Source of the DNA: Maricaulis sp.
Lineage (GTDB): Bacteria; Pseudomonadota; Alphaproteobacteria; Caulobacterales; Maricaulaceae
Assembly (NCBI RefSeq): GCF_017642925.1
Contig: NZ_JAEPOL010000013.1
Coordinates: 1 to 64,000, forward strand
DNA: 64,000 nucleotides
Reading direction: 5' to 3'
A program made the translations under genes and the position numbers. The notes below the pieces were generated by a model, which was not told the DNA's origin, did no database searches, and saw only the letters and a program-made list of their open reading frames with translations. This document shows, piece by piece, positions 1 through 9,692 of the stretch. The number at the start of each line of letters is the position of its first letter. The first letter of the stretch is position 1.

Positions 1-139
1 ACTTCTTCGCCGTGCCGCCGCCCTGCTCGGCCAGCACCATCGTGATCGCCGCCGTCAGCGTCGTCTTGCCGTGGTCAACGTGACCAATCGTGCCAATGTT
101 CGCGTGCGGCTTAGTGCGCTCAAACTTTTCCTTCGCCAT
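1..139 (-). CDS. tuf: Elongation factor Tu, 5' end only (runs off window)
   Basis: Reverse strand reads [46 protein letters not shown], canonical EF-Tu N-terminus with the GHVDHGKT P-loop. Confidence 0.97.
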   Translation of the reverse strand, partial: MAKEKFERTKPHANIGTIGHVDHGKTTLTAAITMVLAEQGGGTAKK

Positions 140-440
140 CGTGTTTTCCTCTTGGACGCCGACCTAATCGCGAAGATGGCCATCGACGTAGATGCAAGTG
201 AAACTGTTCGGATACGGCCGTACCCGAAGGACCGGGCGCGGGATAGCGCCGGTTTTACCCAAAGGCAAGAGGCAAGCGCGGGATGATGCGGCTGCGCACG
301 GCAGTCCCCGCACGCGGTCATGCCGGCATTTCGCGGACTGGCCGGAGATGCTTGCGTCGGGGCGGCGTTGGTGTTGCGGACAGTCCGCCTGCGCCCAGGC
401 GCGCTGCGGGGGGCCGGCACTCGATCACAAAGGAGAAACC

Positions 441-546
441 GCGCGTGTCGCGAACGGTCCGCCTACGCCAAGGCTTCGGCGCGACAGCCTTCGCTCGGGA
501 AATGCGGGGGCTTGCCTAGCCGTAGCTTGCGCCAGCGAGCGAAGGC
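441..546. repeat. Single diverged copy of the ~114-bp tRNA-trailer repeat, next to tRNA-Gly
   Basis: gcgtgtcgcgaacggtccgcctacgccaaggcttcggcgcgacagccttcgctcgggaaatg... matches units at 1311-1758. Confidence 0.9.
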
Positions 547-620
547 TGGAGCGGGTAGCGGGAATCGAACCCGCATCCTCAGCTTGGAAGGCTGCTGCAC
601 TACCATTGTGCTATACCCGC
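547..620 (-). tRNA. tRNA-Gly(TCC)
   Basis: Reverse strand gcgggtatagcacaatggtagtgcagcagccttccaagctgaggatgcgggttcgattcccgctacccgctcca; anticodon TCC, encoded CCA. Confidence 0.95.
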
Positions 621-922
621 ATCAGGGCGCTGGTGTTTACCGGTAACCGCGCCAAAGGTCGAGAGAGCAATTGAACACCGCTGCAGTGGCTAAACTGGAA
701 GCGTGTGCCCAAACTTGGCCAGACGAACCGGTACGAACCCGCAAGGTTCGCAAACCCAACCGCGCGCGGGGCAACTTTGCGGTGAGATTGACGCCGCAAC
801 ACGGTCCCAAGAAATCAGCGCAGAACAAACCGCTACGAACCCAAAGGGTTCGCACGCGCGACCGCGCGTCGGGCGGTCAGCCCGCCCCATCGGAGGCGCG
901 AGCGAAGCGAGTTGCCGTGAGA

Positions 923-1159
923 TCAAAGCCGCTTGGTCGCGAACGCCCGTCCCGAGCCGGATTTCAGATACGACTCGAACGCCGCGGCACGCGAACGATC
1001 AGAGAAGGCGATGTAGCTTCGAAGAACCCAAGGGCGAAACTTGGATGTATGCCGGACCCGTCCTTCGTTATGAGCGGTGAGCCTCGCTCCGATATCGCTG
1101 GTCAAGCCGACATAAAAGTGCCGACCGCATTGCGACTGCAGGATGTAGACAAAGGTCAT
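923..1159 (-). CDS. GIY-YIG nuclease family protein
   Basis: MTFVYILQSQCGRHFYVGLTSDIGARLTAHNEGR..: (V)YIL..FYVG..D...RL..HN GIY-YIG signature. Confidence 0.85.
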   Translation of the reverse strand: MTFVYILQSQCGRHFYVGLTSDIGARLTAHNEGRVRHTSKFRPWVLRSYIAFSDRSRAAAFESYLKSGSGRAFATKRL

Positions 1160-1310
1160 TCACGACCAATACCAATCGCCCGGTTCAACACGTGTGACCG
1201 CCGTCTCACCAAGAGTTCGGCGATCGTGTCTACCGTGATCATGAGTGCGCGCGAGGCTACCTGGAGACTTATCGGCCGAAGCTCGCGCCAGCGAGCCACA
1301 CAGGATATCG

Positions 1311-1758
1311 GAGCGTGTCGCGGACGGTCCGCCTACGCCAAGGCTTCGGCGTGACAGCCTTCGCTCGGGAAATGTGGTGGCTTGCCTAGCCGAAGCTCGC
1401 GCCAGCGAGCCGCATAGGATGTCGGAGTGTGTCGCGGACGGTCCGCCTACGCCAAGGCTTCGGCGTGACAGCCTTCGCTCGGGAAATGTGGTGGCTTGCC
1501 TATCCGAAGCTCGCGCCAGCGAGCCGCATAGGATGTCGGAGCGTGTCGCGGACGGTCCGCCTACGCCAAGGCTTCGGCGCGACAGCCTTCGCTCGGGAAA
1601 TGTGGTGGCTTGCCTAGCCGAAGCTCGCGCCAGCGAGCCGCATAGGATGTCGGAGCGTGTCGCGGACGGTCCGCCTACGCCAAGGCTTCGGCGCGACAGC
1701 CTTCGCTCGGGAAATGTGGTGGCTTGCCTAGCCGAAGCTCGCGCCAGCGAGCGAAGGC
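1311..1758. repeat. Tandem array of about four ~114-bp units ending at tRNA-Tyr
   Basis: Unit starts (gag[c/t]gtgtcgcggacggtccgcc) at 1311, 1425, 1539, 1653: exact 114-bp period. Confidence 0.95.
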
Positions 1759-1843
1759 TGGTGGAGGGGGCTGGATTCGAACCAGCGTACGCATAGCGGG
1801 CAGATTTACAGTCTGCTGGATTTAACCACTCTCCCACCCCTCC
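1759..1843 (-). tRNA. tRNA-Tyr(GTA)
   Basis: Reverse strand ggaggggtgggagagtggttaaatccagcagactgtaaatctg...ggttcgaatccagccccctccacca; long variable arm, anticodon GTA. Confidence 0.95.
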
Positions 1844-1971
1844 ACAGGGTGCCTTCATGTCCGGAAATAACCGGCGGAAGGATGTCCTGCAACGAAGTCT
1901 CTCAGCTTGGCTTCAGCCGTGCTATGGCAGGCCTCACCGGGCGGAGCCCCGAAACAGGAGCGCGGACTATA

Positions 1972-2772
1972 GTGACGAAGAACCCAAGGCGCAACAGCCC
2001 CAAACGGCCCGATTACAGCCGCGGCTCCAGGCCTGCTGGCACAGGCGATTCGGGGTGGATATGGGGGCGTCACGCAGTGCTGGCCGCTGTCGCGAATCCG
2101 CGCCGGAAAATCCTCGAGCTTCGTGTCACCCGGAATGCCGCGCGCGAACTGCCCGAAGGCACACAGGCCAACACGGTCGAACCGCGCGCACTGGACAATG
2201 ATTTGCCGCCCGGTGCGGTGCACCAGGGCTTCGCGGCCCGCGCGGCGGCTCTCGATGCCGAACCGGTGGCTGGCGTCACGGATCCGACCCATGGTGCCCT
2301 GCTCGTGCTGGACCAGATCACCGACCCGCACAATGTCGGCGCAATCCTGCGCTCGGCAGCGGCCTTCGGCGTCCGCGCCGTGGTGATGCAGGACCGCAAG
2401 GCCCCGCCGCTTTTCGGCACGGTCTGCAAGAGCGCCGTGGGCGCGGCCGAACGGGTCGCCCATGTGCGCGTCACCAATATCGCCGACACGCTGACCGAAT
2501 TCCGCAAGGCCGGCCGCTTCGTGCTGGGCCTGGCCGGCGAAGGCGAGACCGAGCTGGCAGCCGCGCTGGCCGGGCCGGACGGCAAGGGTCACGGTCCGGG
2601 TATCGTGCTGGTGATGGGGTCGGAAGAAAAAGGATTGCGGCCGCGTGTAGCCGCGTCCTGCGATCAGCTGGTGCGCATCCCGATGACGCAGGCGGTGGAA
2701 AGCCTGAACGTGTCGAACGCCGCCGCGATCGCCCTGTACGAAGCAGCAAAATGGCGCCCGGCCCGGCCGTGA
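1972..2772 (+). CDS. rlmB: TrmH/SpoU-family rRNA (guanosine-2'-O)-methyltransferase, RlmB-like (start uncertain; ORF opens at 1849)
   Basis: LLVLDQITDPHNVGAILRSAAAFG, VMGSEEKGLRPRV, IPMTQAVESLNVSNAAAIALYE SPOUT motifs. Confidence 0.85.
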   Translation: MTKNPRRNSPKRPDYSRGSRPAGTGDSGWIWGRHAVLAAVANPRRKILELRVTRNAARELPEGTQANTVEPRALDNDLPPGAVHQGFAARAAALDAEPVAGVTDPTHGALLVLDQITDPHNVGAILRSAAAFGVRAVVMQDRKAPPLFGTVCKSAVGAAERVAHVRVTNIADTLTEFRKAGRFVLGLAGEGETELAAALAGPDGKGHGPGIVLVMGSEEKGLRPRVAASCDQLVRIPMTQAVESLNVSNAAAIALYEAAKWRPARP

Positions 2773-2806
2773 GGCCGGACCGGACCGGGACGCCACTTGC
2801 TGGAGA

Positions 2807-3814
2807 CTATTTGCTGCCGCCGGAGCGCAGCACGGTGCGGCCATTGCGGCGCCAGTCGATCGAGCCTTCGATCTCGGCAATCTCGACATCGCCGCCACCG
2901 CCTTCACGGATGCGGACATCGGTCGCCGTGCCGCCGAAGCTGATATCGCCCGAGCCGTTGATGCTGGCCTCGAAAGGCTGGGCCTGACCGCGGCGCACCG
3001 CGATATCACCGGAACCGGCGATACCCGCGCTGAAAGCGCCGTCCATGCTGCCGGCCACCACATCACCCGAACCGGAAATATCGACATCGAGACCGGCAAC
3101 CCGGGCAAACTCGACATCGCCGGAGCCGTTGATATCGACATCGGCATCGCCGGCGACGTCATCGGTTTCCACATCGCCGGATCCGTTGATGCTGACCTGG
3201 ACCCGGCCGCCGATCGTACCGGTCACCACGTCACCCGAACCATTGATGCGGATCTCGGCATCGCCGCCGATATTGGCGACATCCACGTCGCCCGACCCGT
3301 TGATGCGGATCTCTGCTTCGCGGCTGATGGCGCCCGCTTCAAACCGGCCGCAGCTGTTCATCGACAGGTTCAGCGCGCCCAGATCGCCGGCCTGGCCGAC
3401 AAAGGCGCTGTCATCGAGCTCGAAGGTGATCGTGTCCGGCGCCGTGATGACCAGGGTCGGATACTCGTCGATGGAATGGCTCGCAAAGCGGCGGCCGATC
3501 CGGATTTCGTTGTTGCGGGTGCGGCAGTTCAGATTGCGCACACTCTGGCCGCCATTGATCGTCACACCGTCGCGGGAACCGCTTGCGACCGGATCTTCGG
3601 CGACATCGCCGGGATTGCGGATCTCGACGCGGATGTCCGATCCGCCCGTGCGGATTTCAACGCGGCCGATGAAGTTCTCGACGCGCACATGATCGCCGTC
3701 ATAGCTCTGCCCGCCGCCCGTCTGGGCATTGGCCGCCATCGACAGTGCACCGATACCGGCCATTGTTGCCACGGCACCGGCGACAATCTTTCCGGTCATG
3801 GTTCTGTCAGTCAT
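2807..3814 (-). CDS. Secreted protein with GIN/DUF2807-like repetitive domain
   Basis: Signal peptide, then repeated INGSGDV motifs at ~18-20 aa spacing typical of DUF2807 head-GIN proteins. Confidence 0.75.
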   Translation of the reverse strand: MTDRTMTGKIVAGAVATMAGIGALSMAANAQTGGGQSYDGDHVRVENFIGRVEIRTGGSDIRVEIRNPGDVAEDPVASGSRDGVTINGGQSVRNLNCRTRNNEIRIGRRFASHSIDEYPTLVITAPDTITFELDDSAFVGQAGDLGALNLSMNSCGRFEAGAISREAEIRINGSGDVDVANIGGDAEIRINGSGDVVTGTIGGRVQVSINGSGDVETDDVAGDADVDINGSGDVEFARVAGLDVDISGSGDVVAGSMDGAFSAGIAGSGDIAVRRGQAQPFEASINGSGDISFGGTATDVRIREGGGGDVEIAEIEGSIDWRRNGRTVLRSGGSK

Positions 3815-3945
3815 GGAACTCCCTCCAAATTCGCTTCTCCCCCCTTGGATGCACGGGAGGTCCCTATCGGATGCAGTCTATGACAGCCTGCATCCTTCGG
3901 GCAGCTGAAGGCGGTGTGAAGCTCGCGTAATGTCGTGCGGGCGCG

Positions 3946-5127
3946 TCAGCCCGGCCAGAACTCGAACACGAGCGTCGCGATGGGCGTGCCGATGGCATAA
4001 CCCAGCACACCGACCAGAACGCCGGGCGTGACCAGATCCTTCCATCCCTTCGCCGCCGCCAGGGCCGGCGCCGTCGTGGCGCCGAGAATGGCGGCGTTCG
4101 AGGCCGTGATCAGTTCCGGCAGGGACAGGCGCAGAAGGCTGCCCAGGCCGAACAGGACAATCGCGTGCACCACCAGAAGAATGCCGATCAGCAGCATCAG
4201 GATCGGTGCGAGCTGCAGCAGCGACACTACATCCGCGCCCGCCGCGATCATCGCGAAGAAGACAAAGCTGAGCGCGATCCCGATCTCGTAGCCGCCGCGC
4301 AGGCGCCCCATCGTCTTCGGGAATGCCGTGGCCGGGATCAGCGAGAGCACCGAGATGATGGCGAATTTCCATTTGCGGCCGGCATCGTCCCAGACCTGGT
4401 CGAGAAGGTCGGCCACCAGCGAGCCGAGCGCGACCACCACCAGGGCATAGGCCATGGACAGGGTCAGCGAGGCCGGCGAGATCGGATCCTCCTCGGCAAC
4501 CTCGATCTCGCCCTGGCTGTGATCGCGCTGGACGAAACGCGAGGCGATCCAGCTGACACCGGGGATAATGGCCAGCAGGGCCAGGAAGAAGCCGGAATAG
4601 AGATTGTCGACCGCCGTCATCGCCGAGGCAAAGCTGGGGTCTGCAGCGCCGAGCCCGGTGGAGCTCATCAGCGCGCCGTAATTCACCGAACCGCCGATAT
4701 AGGTCGCCGTGAAAGCACCGGCCGCGGCAGCCTGGCGGGATCCGTACTCCGCGGCCACAGCGCCGGCCTCGTAATCGCCGACATGGATCAGGGAAAAGGC
4801 GATGACCGCACCGATCACGGTCGCCGCCGAAGCGAGCATGAACGCTGCCGCCATGCGGGTGGTCTCGAAGAAGATCCGCTTGAGGTCCGCCTTCATCAGG
4901 AAGAGCGGGATCAGGACCGGGACGAAATAGGTCCAGACGAAATCATAGGCCGGGGCCGAGCTGGGGATGATGCGCAGATTGGCCGCCAGGATGGCAATGA
5001 AGATCGCCGAGACCGTGCCGGTGACCAGCGCGCCGATGCGGGTCTTCTCCAGAAGAAACGCCACCGCGGCGATCGTGAACAATGCGGCCATGACGGCCAG
5101 ATGATTGTCTGCCGGAATCAGCGACAT
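3946..5127 (-). CDS. DUF819 family integral membrane protein
   Basis: Multi-TM; AAAGAFTATYIGGSVNYGAL, ITASNAAILGATTAPALAAAKGWKDLVTPGVLVGVLGYAIG. Confidence 0.85.
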   Translation of the reverse strand: MSLIPADNHLAVMAALFTIAAVAFLLEKTRIGALVTGTVSAIFIAILAANLRIIPSSAPAYDFVWTYFVPVLIPLFLMKADLKRIFFETTRMAAAFMLASAATVIGAVIAFSLIHVGDYEAGAVAAEYGSRQAAAAGAFTATYIGGSVNYGALMSSTGLGAADPSFASAMTAVDNLYSGFFLALLAIIPGVSWIASRFVQRDHSQGEIEVAEEDPISPASLTLSMAYALVVVALGSLVADLLDQVWDDAGRKWKFAIISVLSLIPATAFPKTMGRLRGGYEIGIALSFVFFAMIAAGADVVSLLQLAPILMLLIGILLVVHAIVLFGLGSLLRLSLPELITASNAAILGATTAPALAAAKGWKDLVTPGVLVGVLGYAIGTPIATLVFEFWPG

Positions 5128-5219
5128 GCCTCACCCTCCCCTTGGTAGGCCCCCAAACTAGTGAGCCGGCCCGGCAGCGGCAATTCGCCAGCTGCCGAAG
5201 CCGGACACCGGTCTTGTGC

Positions 5220-6569
5220 CTATTCGCCTTCGGCGGGCGAGAGGATGTCCAGGGCGACGCTGGTCATGGCTTCGGCCGCCTGGGTGATCGTGCCTTCCGG
5301 ATCGTCCGGCGCGAAGAAGGGCGAGTGATTGGACGGCGGCACCTGGCCATTGGCGGTGTATTCGTCCAGCCGCGCCTGGGTGGTGCCGCCGACCCAGAAC
5401 ATGAAGGTCGGGATATCGTGTTCGGTGCGGTGGTATTGCGAGAAGTCCTCGCCGCCCATCACCGGATCGGTCTCCACCACGGCCTCATTGCCGAAACGGG
5501 CCCGCAGCGCGCCGACGGCGCGGCTGGCCAGATCCGGATTATTGTAGAGTGCCGGCGTATAGGTCTCCTCGATCTCGATGCGCGGATACTCCGCCTCGGT
5601 CAGCCCGTAGGCCTCGGCCTGGGCATTGGCGATGCGCTGGATACCCGTGAGCAGGTGATTGCGGGTCTCGTCGGAATAGGAGCGCACGGTGAGCTGCAGG
5701 TGTGCCTCGTCGGAGATGATGTTGTGCTTGGCGCCGGCATTGAAGGCGCCGACCGTCACCACGCCCGGCTCGAGCGGCGACAGCTCGCGCGAGATCAGCG
5801 ATTGCAGGCCGACCACGATCATCGAGGCCAGATAGATCGGATCCTTGGTGGTGTGCGGATAGGCGCCGTGGCCGCCACGGCCGCGCACATAGATGTCCAC
5901 CGAATCGACATTCGCCATCGCATAGCCGGGCACATAGGTGATCGTGCCGGTCGGGATGGCCGAGAAGGTGTGGAAGGAGATGTTGAAGTCCGGCGTCGGG
6001 AAGCGTTCGAACAGACCGTCCTCGATCATGGCGATGGCGCCCTCGCCCAGCTCCTCGGCCGGCTGGCCGATCAGCACCAGCGTGCCCGACCAGTCGTCCG
6101 TGCGCTCGACCAGCTGCCGTGCCGCACCGACCAGCGCCGTCATGTGCGTGTCGTGGGCGCAGGCGTGCATGGTGGGGTTCTCGACGCCGCGATGATCGAC
6201 GCCGGTATCGGTGGAGGCATAGGACAGGCCGGTCTGCTCGCGCACCGGCAGCCCGTCCATGTCGGCCCGCATCATCAGCGTCGGCCCCTCGCCATTCTCC
6301 ATCACGGCGACAATGCCGGTGCCGCCGACCTGTTCAGTGACCTCGAAGCCCAGCGTCCGCAGCTCCTCGGCGAGGCGTGCCGCGGTCTCCACCTCCTGGT
6401 GGGACAGTTCCGGATGGGCGTGGAAATGCTGGTAGAGCGCTTCCAGGTGCGCATCATAGTCCGCCGCGATCGCACGGCTGAGCGCATCCTCGCTCTGGGC
6501 CAGCACGGCCGGCTGGGCAGCGAGCGACAGGCCGAGCACGGCCGTGGCGGCGAAAAGATGGCGTTTCAT
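5220..6569 (-). CDS. M20 family metallo-amidohydrolase with signal peptide
   Basis: FHAHPELSHQEVETAARLAEELRTLGFEV, GPTLMMRADMDGLPVREQTG, MGGEDFSQY; start chosen at MKRHLFAATAVLG. Confidence 0.9.
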   Translation of the reverse strand: MKRHLFAATAVLGLSLAAQPAVLAQSEDALSRAIAADYDAHLEALYQHFHAHPELSHQEVETAARLAEELRTLGFEVTEQVGGTGIVAVMENGEGPTLMMRADMDGLPVREQTGLSYASTDTGVDHRGVENPTMHACAHDTHMTALVGAARQLVERTDDWSGTLVLIGQPAEELGEGAIAMIEDGLFERFPTPDFNISFHTFSAIPTGTITYVPGYAMANVDSVDIYVRGRGGHGAYPHTTKDPIYLASMIVVGLQSLISRELSPLEPGVVTVGAFNAGAKHNIISDEAHLQLTVRSYSDETRNHLLTGIQRIANAQAEAYGLTEAEYPRIEIEETYTPALYNNPDLASRAVGALRARFGNEAVVETDPVMGGEDFSQYHRTEHDIPTFMFWVGGTTQARLDEYTANGQVPPSNHSPFFAPDDPEGTITQAAEAMTSVALDILSPAEGE

Positions 6570-6756
6570 GACAGGCTTCCCCTCTGAGTGATTTTCGCCA
6601 TTCGAACGGGGCCCAGCGCAAACGTCAATCGATGATCTTGCACGAGGACGGATAAGGCGCTTGCGCCGTCGTACGGGATGGAGGCGCGGATTTTCCCCCT
6701 GTGCCGCTGGACGGGCGCCGGACAGTCTGGCCGGACTGGACAGGAGTCTCTGCGAC

Positions 6757-7683
6757 ATGACCGACTTGCCCCTCGATGTCCGCGGGCTGGCCAAGCGCTA
6801 TGGCCGCGTCGATGCCGTGCGCCGTGTCGATCTCGCCGTGCCGCAAGGCGCGATCTACGGCTTCCTCGGCCCCAACGGGGCCGGCAAGACCACGACGATC
6901 CGCTGCCTTCTGGGCCTCATCCGGGCGAATGCCGGGACGGTGCGCGTTGACGGTCACGATATCCGGCGCAATCGCCGGGCCGCCCTGACGCGTGTCGGGG
7001 CCGTCGTCGAGACACCGGCGCTCTATCCCAACCTCACCGGATACGAGAACCTGCAACTGGCCTGCCGCTATCTCGACCTGCCCAAGGCGCGCATCGGCGC
7101 CGTGCTGGAGACGGTCGACATGACCCGCGATGCCGGGCGCAAGGTGGGTCAGTACTCGCTGGGCATGCGCCAGCGGCTGGGCCTGGCCCGCGCGCTGATC
7201 GGGGAACCCCGGCTGCTGATTCTCGACGAACCGACCAACGGGCTCGACCCGTCCGGCATGCGCGACATGCGCGCCCTGATCCGCGACCTGCCCGAACGCA
7301 CGGGCGCCACCGTCTTCATGTCCAGCCACCTCCTGTCCGAAGTCGAACAGATCGCCACCCATGTCGGGGTGATGCGCCAGGGCGAAACCGTGTTCGACGG
7401 CGCCATCGGCGCGCTCGCAGCCCGCACCGGCCAGCGTCTGGAAATCCGGTGCGACAAGCCTGACTCGGCCATCGCGCTGGCAGGCGCACATGGCTTTTCA
7501 GTGCTCAGCCGGGACGATGTGACCGGATCCATTGTCCTCACCGGCGATGGCGATCCGGCCCGGCTCAACGCCGCCCTCGTCGGCGCCGGAATTGCCGTCA
7601 GCGCCCTCGCCCCGCTTCGCGCGGATCTGGAGAGCCTTTTCCTCGACCTGACGTCCGCTCCCCGCAAGGAGGCCGCCGCATGA
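6757..7683 (+). CDS. ABC transporter ATP-binding protein
   Basis: Walker A GPNGAGKTT, signature YSLGMRQRLGLA, Walker B LLILDEPTNGLDP. Confidence 0.95.
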   Translation: MTDLPLDVRGLAKRYGRVDAVRRVDLAVPQGAIYGFLGPNGAGKTTTIRCLLGLIRANAGTVRVDGHDIRRNRRAALTRVGAVVETPALYPNLTGYENLQLACRYLDLPKARIGAVLETVDMTRDAGRKVGQYSLGMRQRLGLARALIGEPRLLILDEPTNGLDPSGMRDMRALIRDLPERTGATVFMSSHLLSEVEQIATHVGVMRQGETVFDGAIGALAARTGQRLEIRCDKPDSAIALAGAHGFSVLSRDDVTGSIVLTGDGDPARLNAALVGAGIAVSALAPLRADLESLFLDLTSAPRKEAAA

Positions 7684-8405
7684 TCCGCGCCATCGGATGT
7701 GAAATCCTCAAACTGCGCCGCTCGCTCGTCCTGCTCGTCGCGGCGACACCGGCCGTCATGGTGTATCTGCTCGGCGTGCTGGCCATGACCAGCGGGCATG
7801 GCGCCGGCGAGTGGACCGTACTGGTCATGTCGGGCTCGGCGATCTGGGCCTATTTCCTTCTGCCCATGACCACGATCGGCCTGGCTGCATTGATGGCCCA
7901 GACCGAACACGGTCCGGGCACCTGGTCCTGGTCGCTCGCCCTGCCGGTGCCGCGCTGGCAGATCTTCACCGCCAAGATCCTGGTCCTGCTGGGCACGATG
8001 GCGCTCGTCTCGGCCAGTGTGGCGCTGGCCGCTTTCGCCGCGGCGTGGAGCGCGCTTCTGGTCGATCCGGAGCTTGTCATTGCAGGCGCGCCGGACTGGG
8101 CGCTGGCGTTTCGCCTGCACGGGCAGATGTGGGTCGCCGGGATCTGCGTCGCCGCCGTGCAATGGGGCATCGCCCACCGCTTCCGCAGCTTTGCCGCCCC
8201 GGTAGCAATCGGTATCGGCGGCACCTTCGTGGCCGTCGCGGCGACGAGTTCCGAATACGGGATATTCTTCCCCTGGCTGATGCCGGTGAACATGCTGGCG
8301 ACGGATCCGGAACGCGCGCAGATCGCGCTCGCCCTGGGCGGCGGCGGCGGCACGCTTCTCTTCGTCCTGCTGGTGATCTGGCTCAGCCGCCGCGACTGGG
8401 CCTGA
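7680..8405 (+). CDS. ABC-2 type transporter permease
   Basis: Overlaps the upstream ATPase by 4 nt (ATGA); hydrophobic multi-TM. Confidence 0.85.
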   Translation: MIRAIGCEILKLRRSLVLLVAATPAVMVYLLGVLAMTSGHGAGEWTVLVMSGSAIWAYFLLPMTTIGLAALMAQTEHGPGTWSWSLALPVPRWQIFTAKILVLLGTMALVSASVALAAFAAAWSALLVDPELVIAGAPDWALAFRLHGQMWVAGICVAAVQWGIAHRFRSFAAPVAIGIGGTFVAVAATSSEYGIFFPWLMPVNMLATDPERAQIALALGGGGGTLLFVLLVIWLSRRDWA

Positions 8406-8420
8406 CGCCCGCAGCTGCCA

Positions 8421-9692
8421 TCAACTGGTGAACAGCGGCTCGTAACGCGCCGCGACATGGCGCAGATCGATCTCGTTGAGGAAGGTCGAATAGGCGAGGT
8501 AGGACAGGAGATAGCGCAAATCCGTCGCCCAGGGCGGCATGAAGGCCGGCTCGACAATCAGCCCGCCCTCGCGCAGCTGTTTCATCGCTTCCAGATCCAT
8601 CAGGTCGATCTTGCCCACGAACAGGAGGCGGATCAGCGCGATATCGCCGGCCCGCACGGCCGTGCGCAGATAATTGTGCACTTCCAGAAGCCCGCCCAGA
8701 TAGATGGAATCCTTGGTGAAGGGCGCACCGCCGCCCGCCACGCCGCCGCGCACCACGCGCCGCGCGCTCTCGAAGGCCTCGATCGGCGCGTCGCGGTCAT
8801 TGCGCTCGCGGAAAAAGCGGTAGAGCTGGATGAAATCGGCGCCCCGGGCGGCCATGTCGATGGCAATCACCCGGTCGGCGAGACGCCGGAAGCGCCGCGG
8901 ATCGAGCGCGCCGGAGATGAATTCGGCGAAGACGGCCAGGCCTTCCTGGGTGCGTGCATTGCCGGGATGGCTTTCCGCCAGCACCGGGAAATGCGTCTGG
9001 CGCAGCCCGTTCTGGCTGGTGGCGATATGGATGAAGGCCTCGTGCTGCAGCAATTGCACCACGTCGAGATCCGAGAAAGCCGCATCCGCGCGCAGCTTGA
9101 TATAGTCGCGCCCGGCCGCGGCCTTGGCGGACACGTCCAGCGTTACCTCGACCCGCGGCGCCACCGCACCGAAAGCGGCCGGCAGTTCGGCATCCAGCCG
9201 CGCCTTGAGATCGTCGGCCGTCAGCACCTCCGGCGGTTCGAGCCGCACCGCCGCGCCGTCGAAATCGGCGAGCACATCGTCCAACCGCCGCGCCAGATCC
9301 AGCGCCGTCCGCTTGCCGTCGGCAATCGGGCTGGCCGGCCCGCCATAGAGCCGGCTGGAATAGCGGTGAAAATCTGCCGTCCCGACCGCCTCGAGCATGT
9401 GGGCGGTATCGGCGACCGTCTCGCTGAGACGCAGCAGCCAGTCATGCACCGGGCTCGACCCGTCGATCAGGCGGCGCGCCTCGGCGACACGCTCCAGCGA
9501 GGGCTCGGGATCGATGTGCGGATAGACCGGACGCGGCAGTTCACGCTCGCCGCTCTCGAAGAAAGCGTCGGCCAGGGAGCGGTTCCAGGCAATGGTCTTG
9601 AGGACGGGCAGCCGGTCTTCGGCTTCCAGCAACAGCGCTGCCGCCCGTTCCAGACGATCCAGTTCTGCCGCTGAAATATCCGGCTGCCCCAT
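8421..9692 (-). CDS. DUF1704 / flavohemoglobin expression-modulating QEGLA-motif protein
   Basis: RTQEGLAVFAEFISG and LLQHEAFIHIAT (HExxxH) motifs. Confidence 0.88.
   Translation of the reverse strand: MGQPDISAAELDRLERAAALLLEAEDRLPVLKTIAWNRSLADAFFESGERELPRPVYPHIDPEPSLERVAEARRLIDGSSPVHDWLLRLSETVADTAHMLEAVGTADFHRYSSRLYGGPASPIADGKRTALDLARRLDDVLADFDGAAVRLEPPEVLTADDLKARLDAELPAAFGAVAPRVEVTLDVSAKAAAGRDYIKLRADAAFSDLDVVQLLQHEAFIHIATSQNGLRQTHFPVLAESHPGNARTQEGLAVFAEFISGALDPRRFRRLADRVIAIDMAARGADFIQLYRFFRERNDRDAPIEAFESARRVVRGGVAGGGAPFTKDSIYLGGLLEVHNYLRTAVRAGDIALIRLLFVGKIDLMDLEAMKQLREGGLIVEPAFMPPWATDLRYLLSYLAYSTFLNEIDLRHVAARYEPLFTS

Noticed and set aside
1311-1758. Array considered as CRISPR
   Set aside because: Units are contiguous 114-bp repeats with no unique spacers and no cas genes.
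1160-1858. Repetitive 232-aa and 183-aa ORFs across the 114-bp array
   Set aside because: They span tRNA-Tyr and consist of translated non-coding tandem repeats; the 114-bp period is a multiple of three, which keeps frames open artificially.
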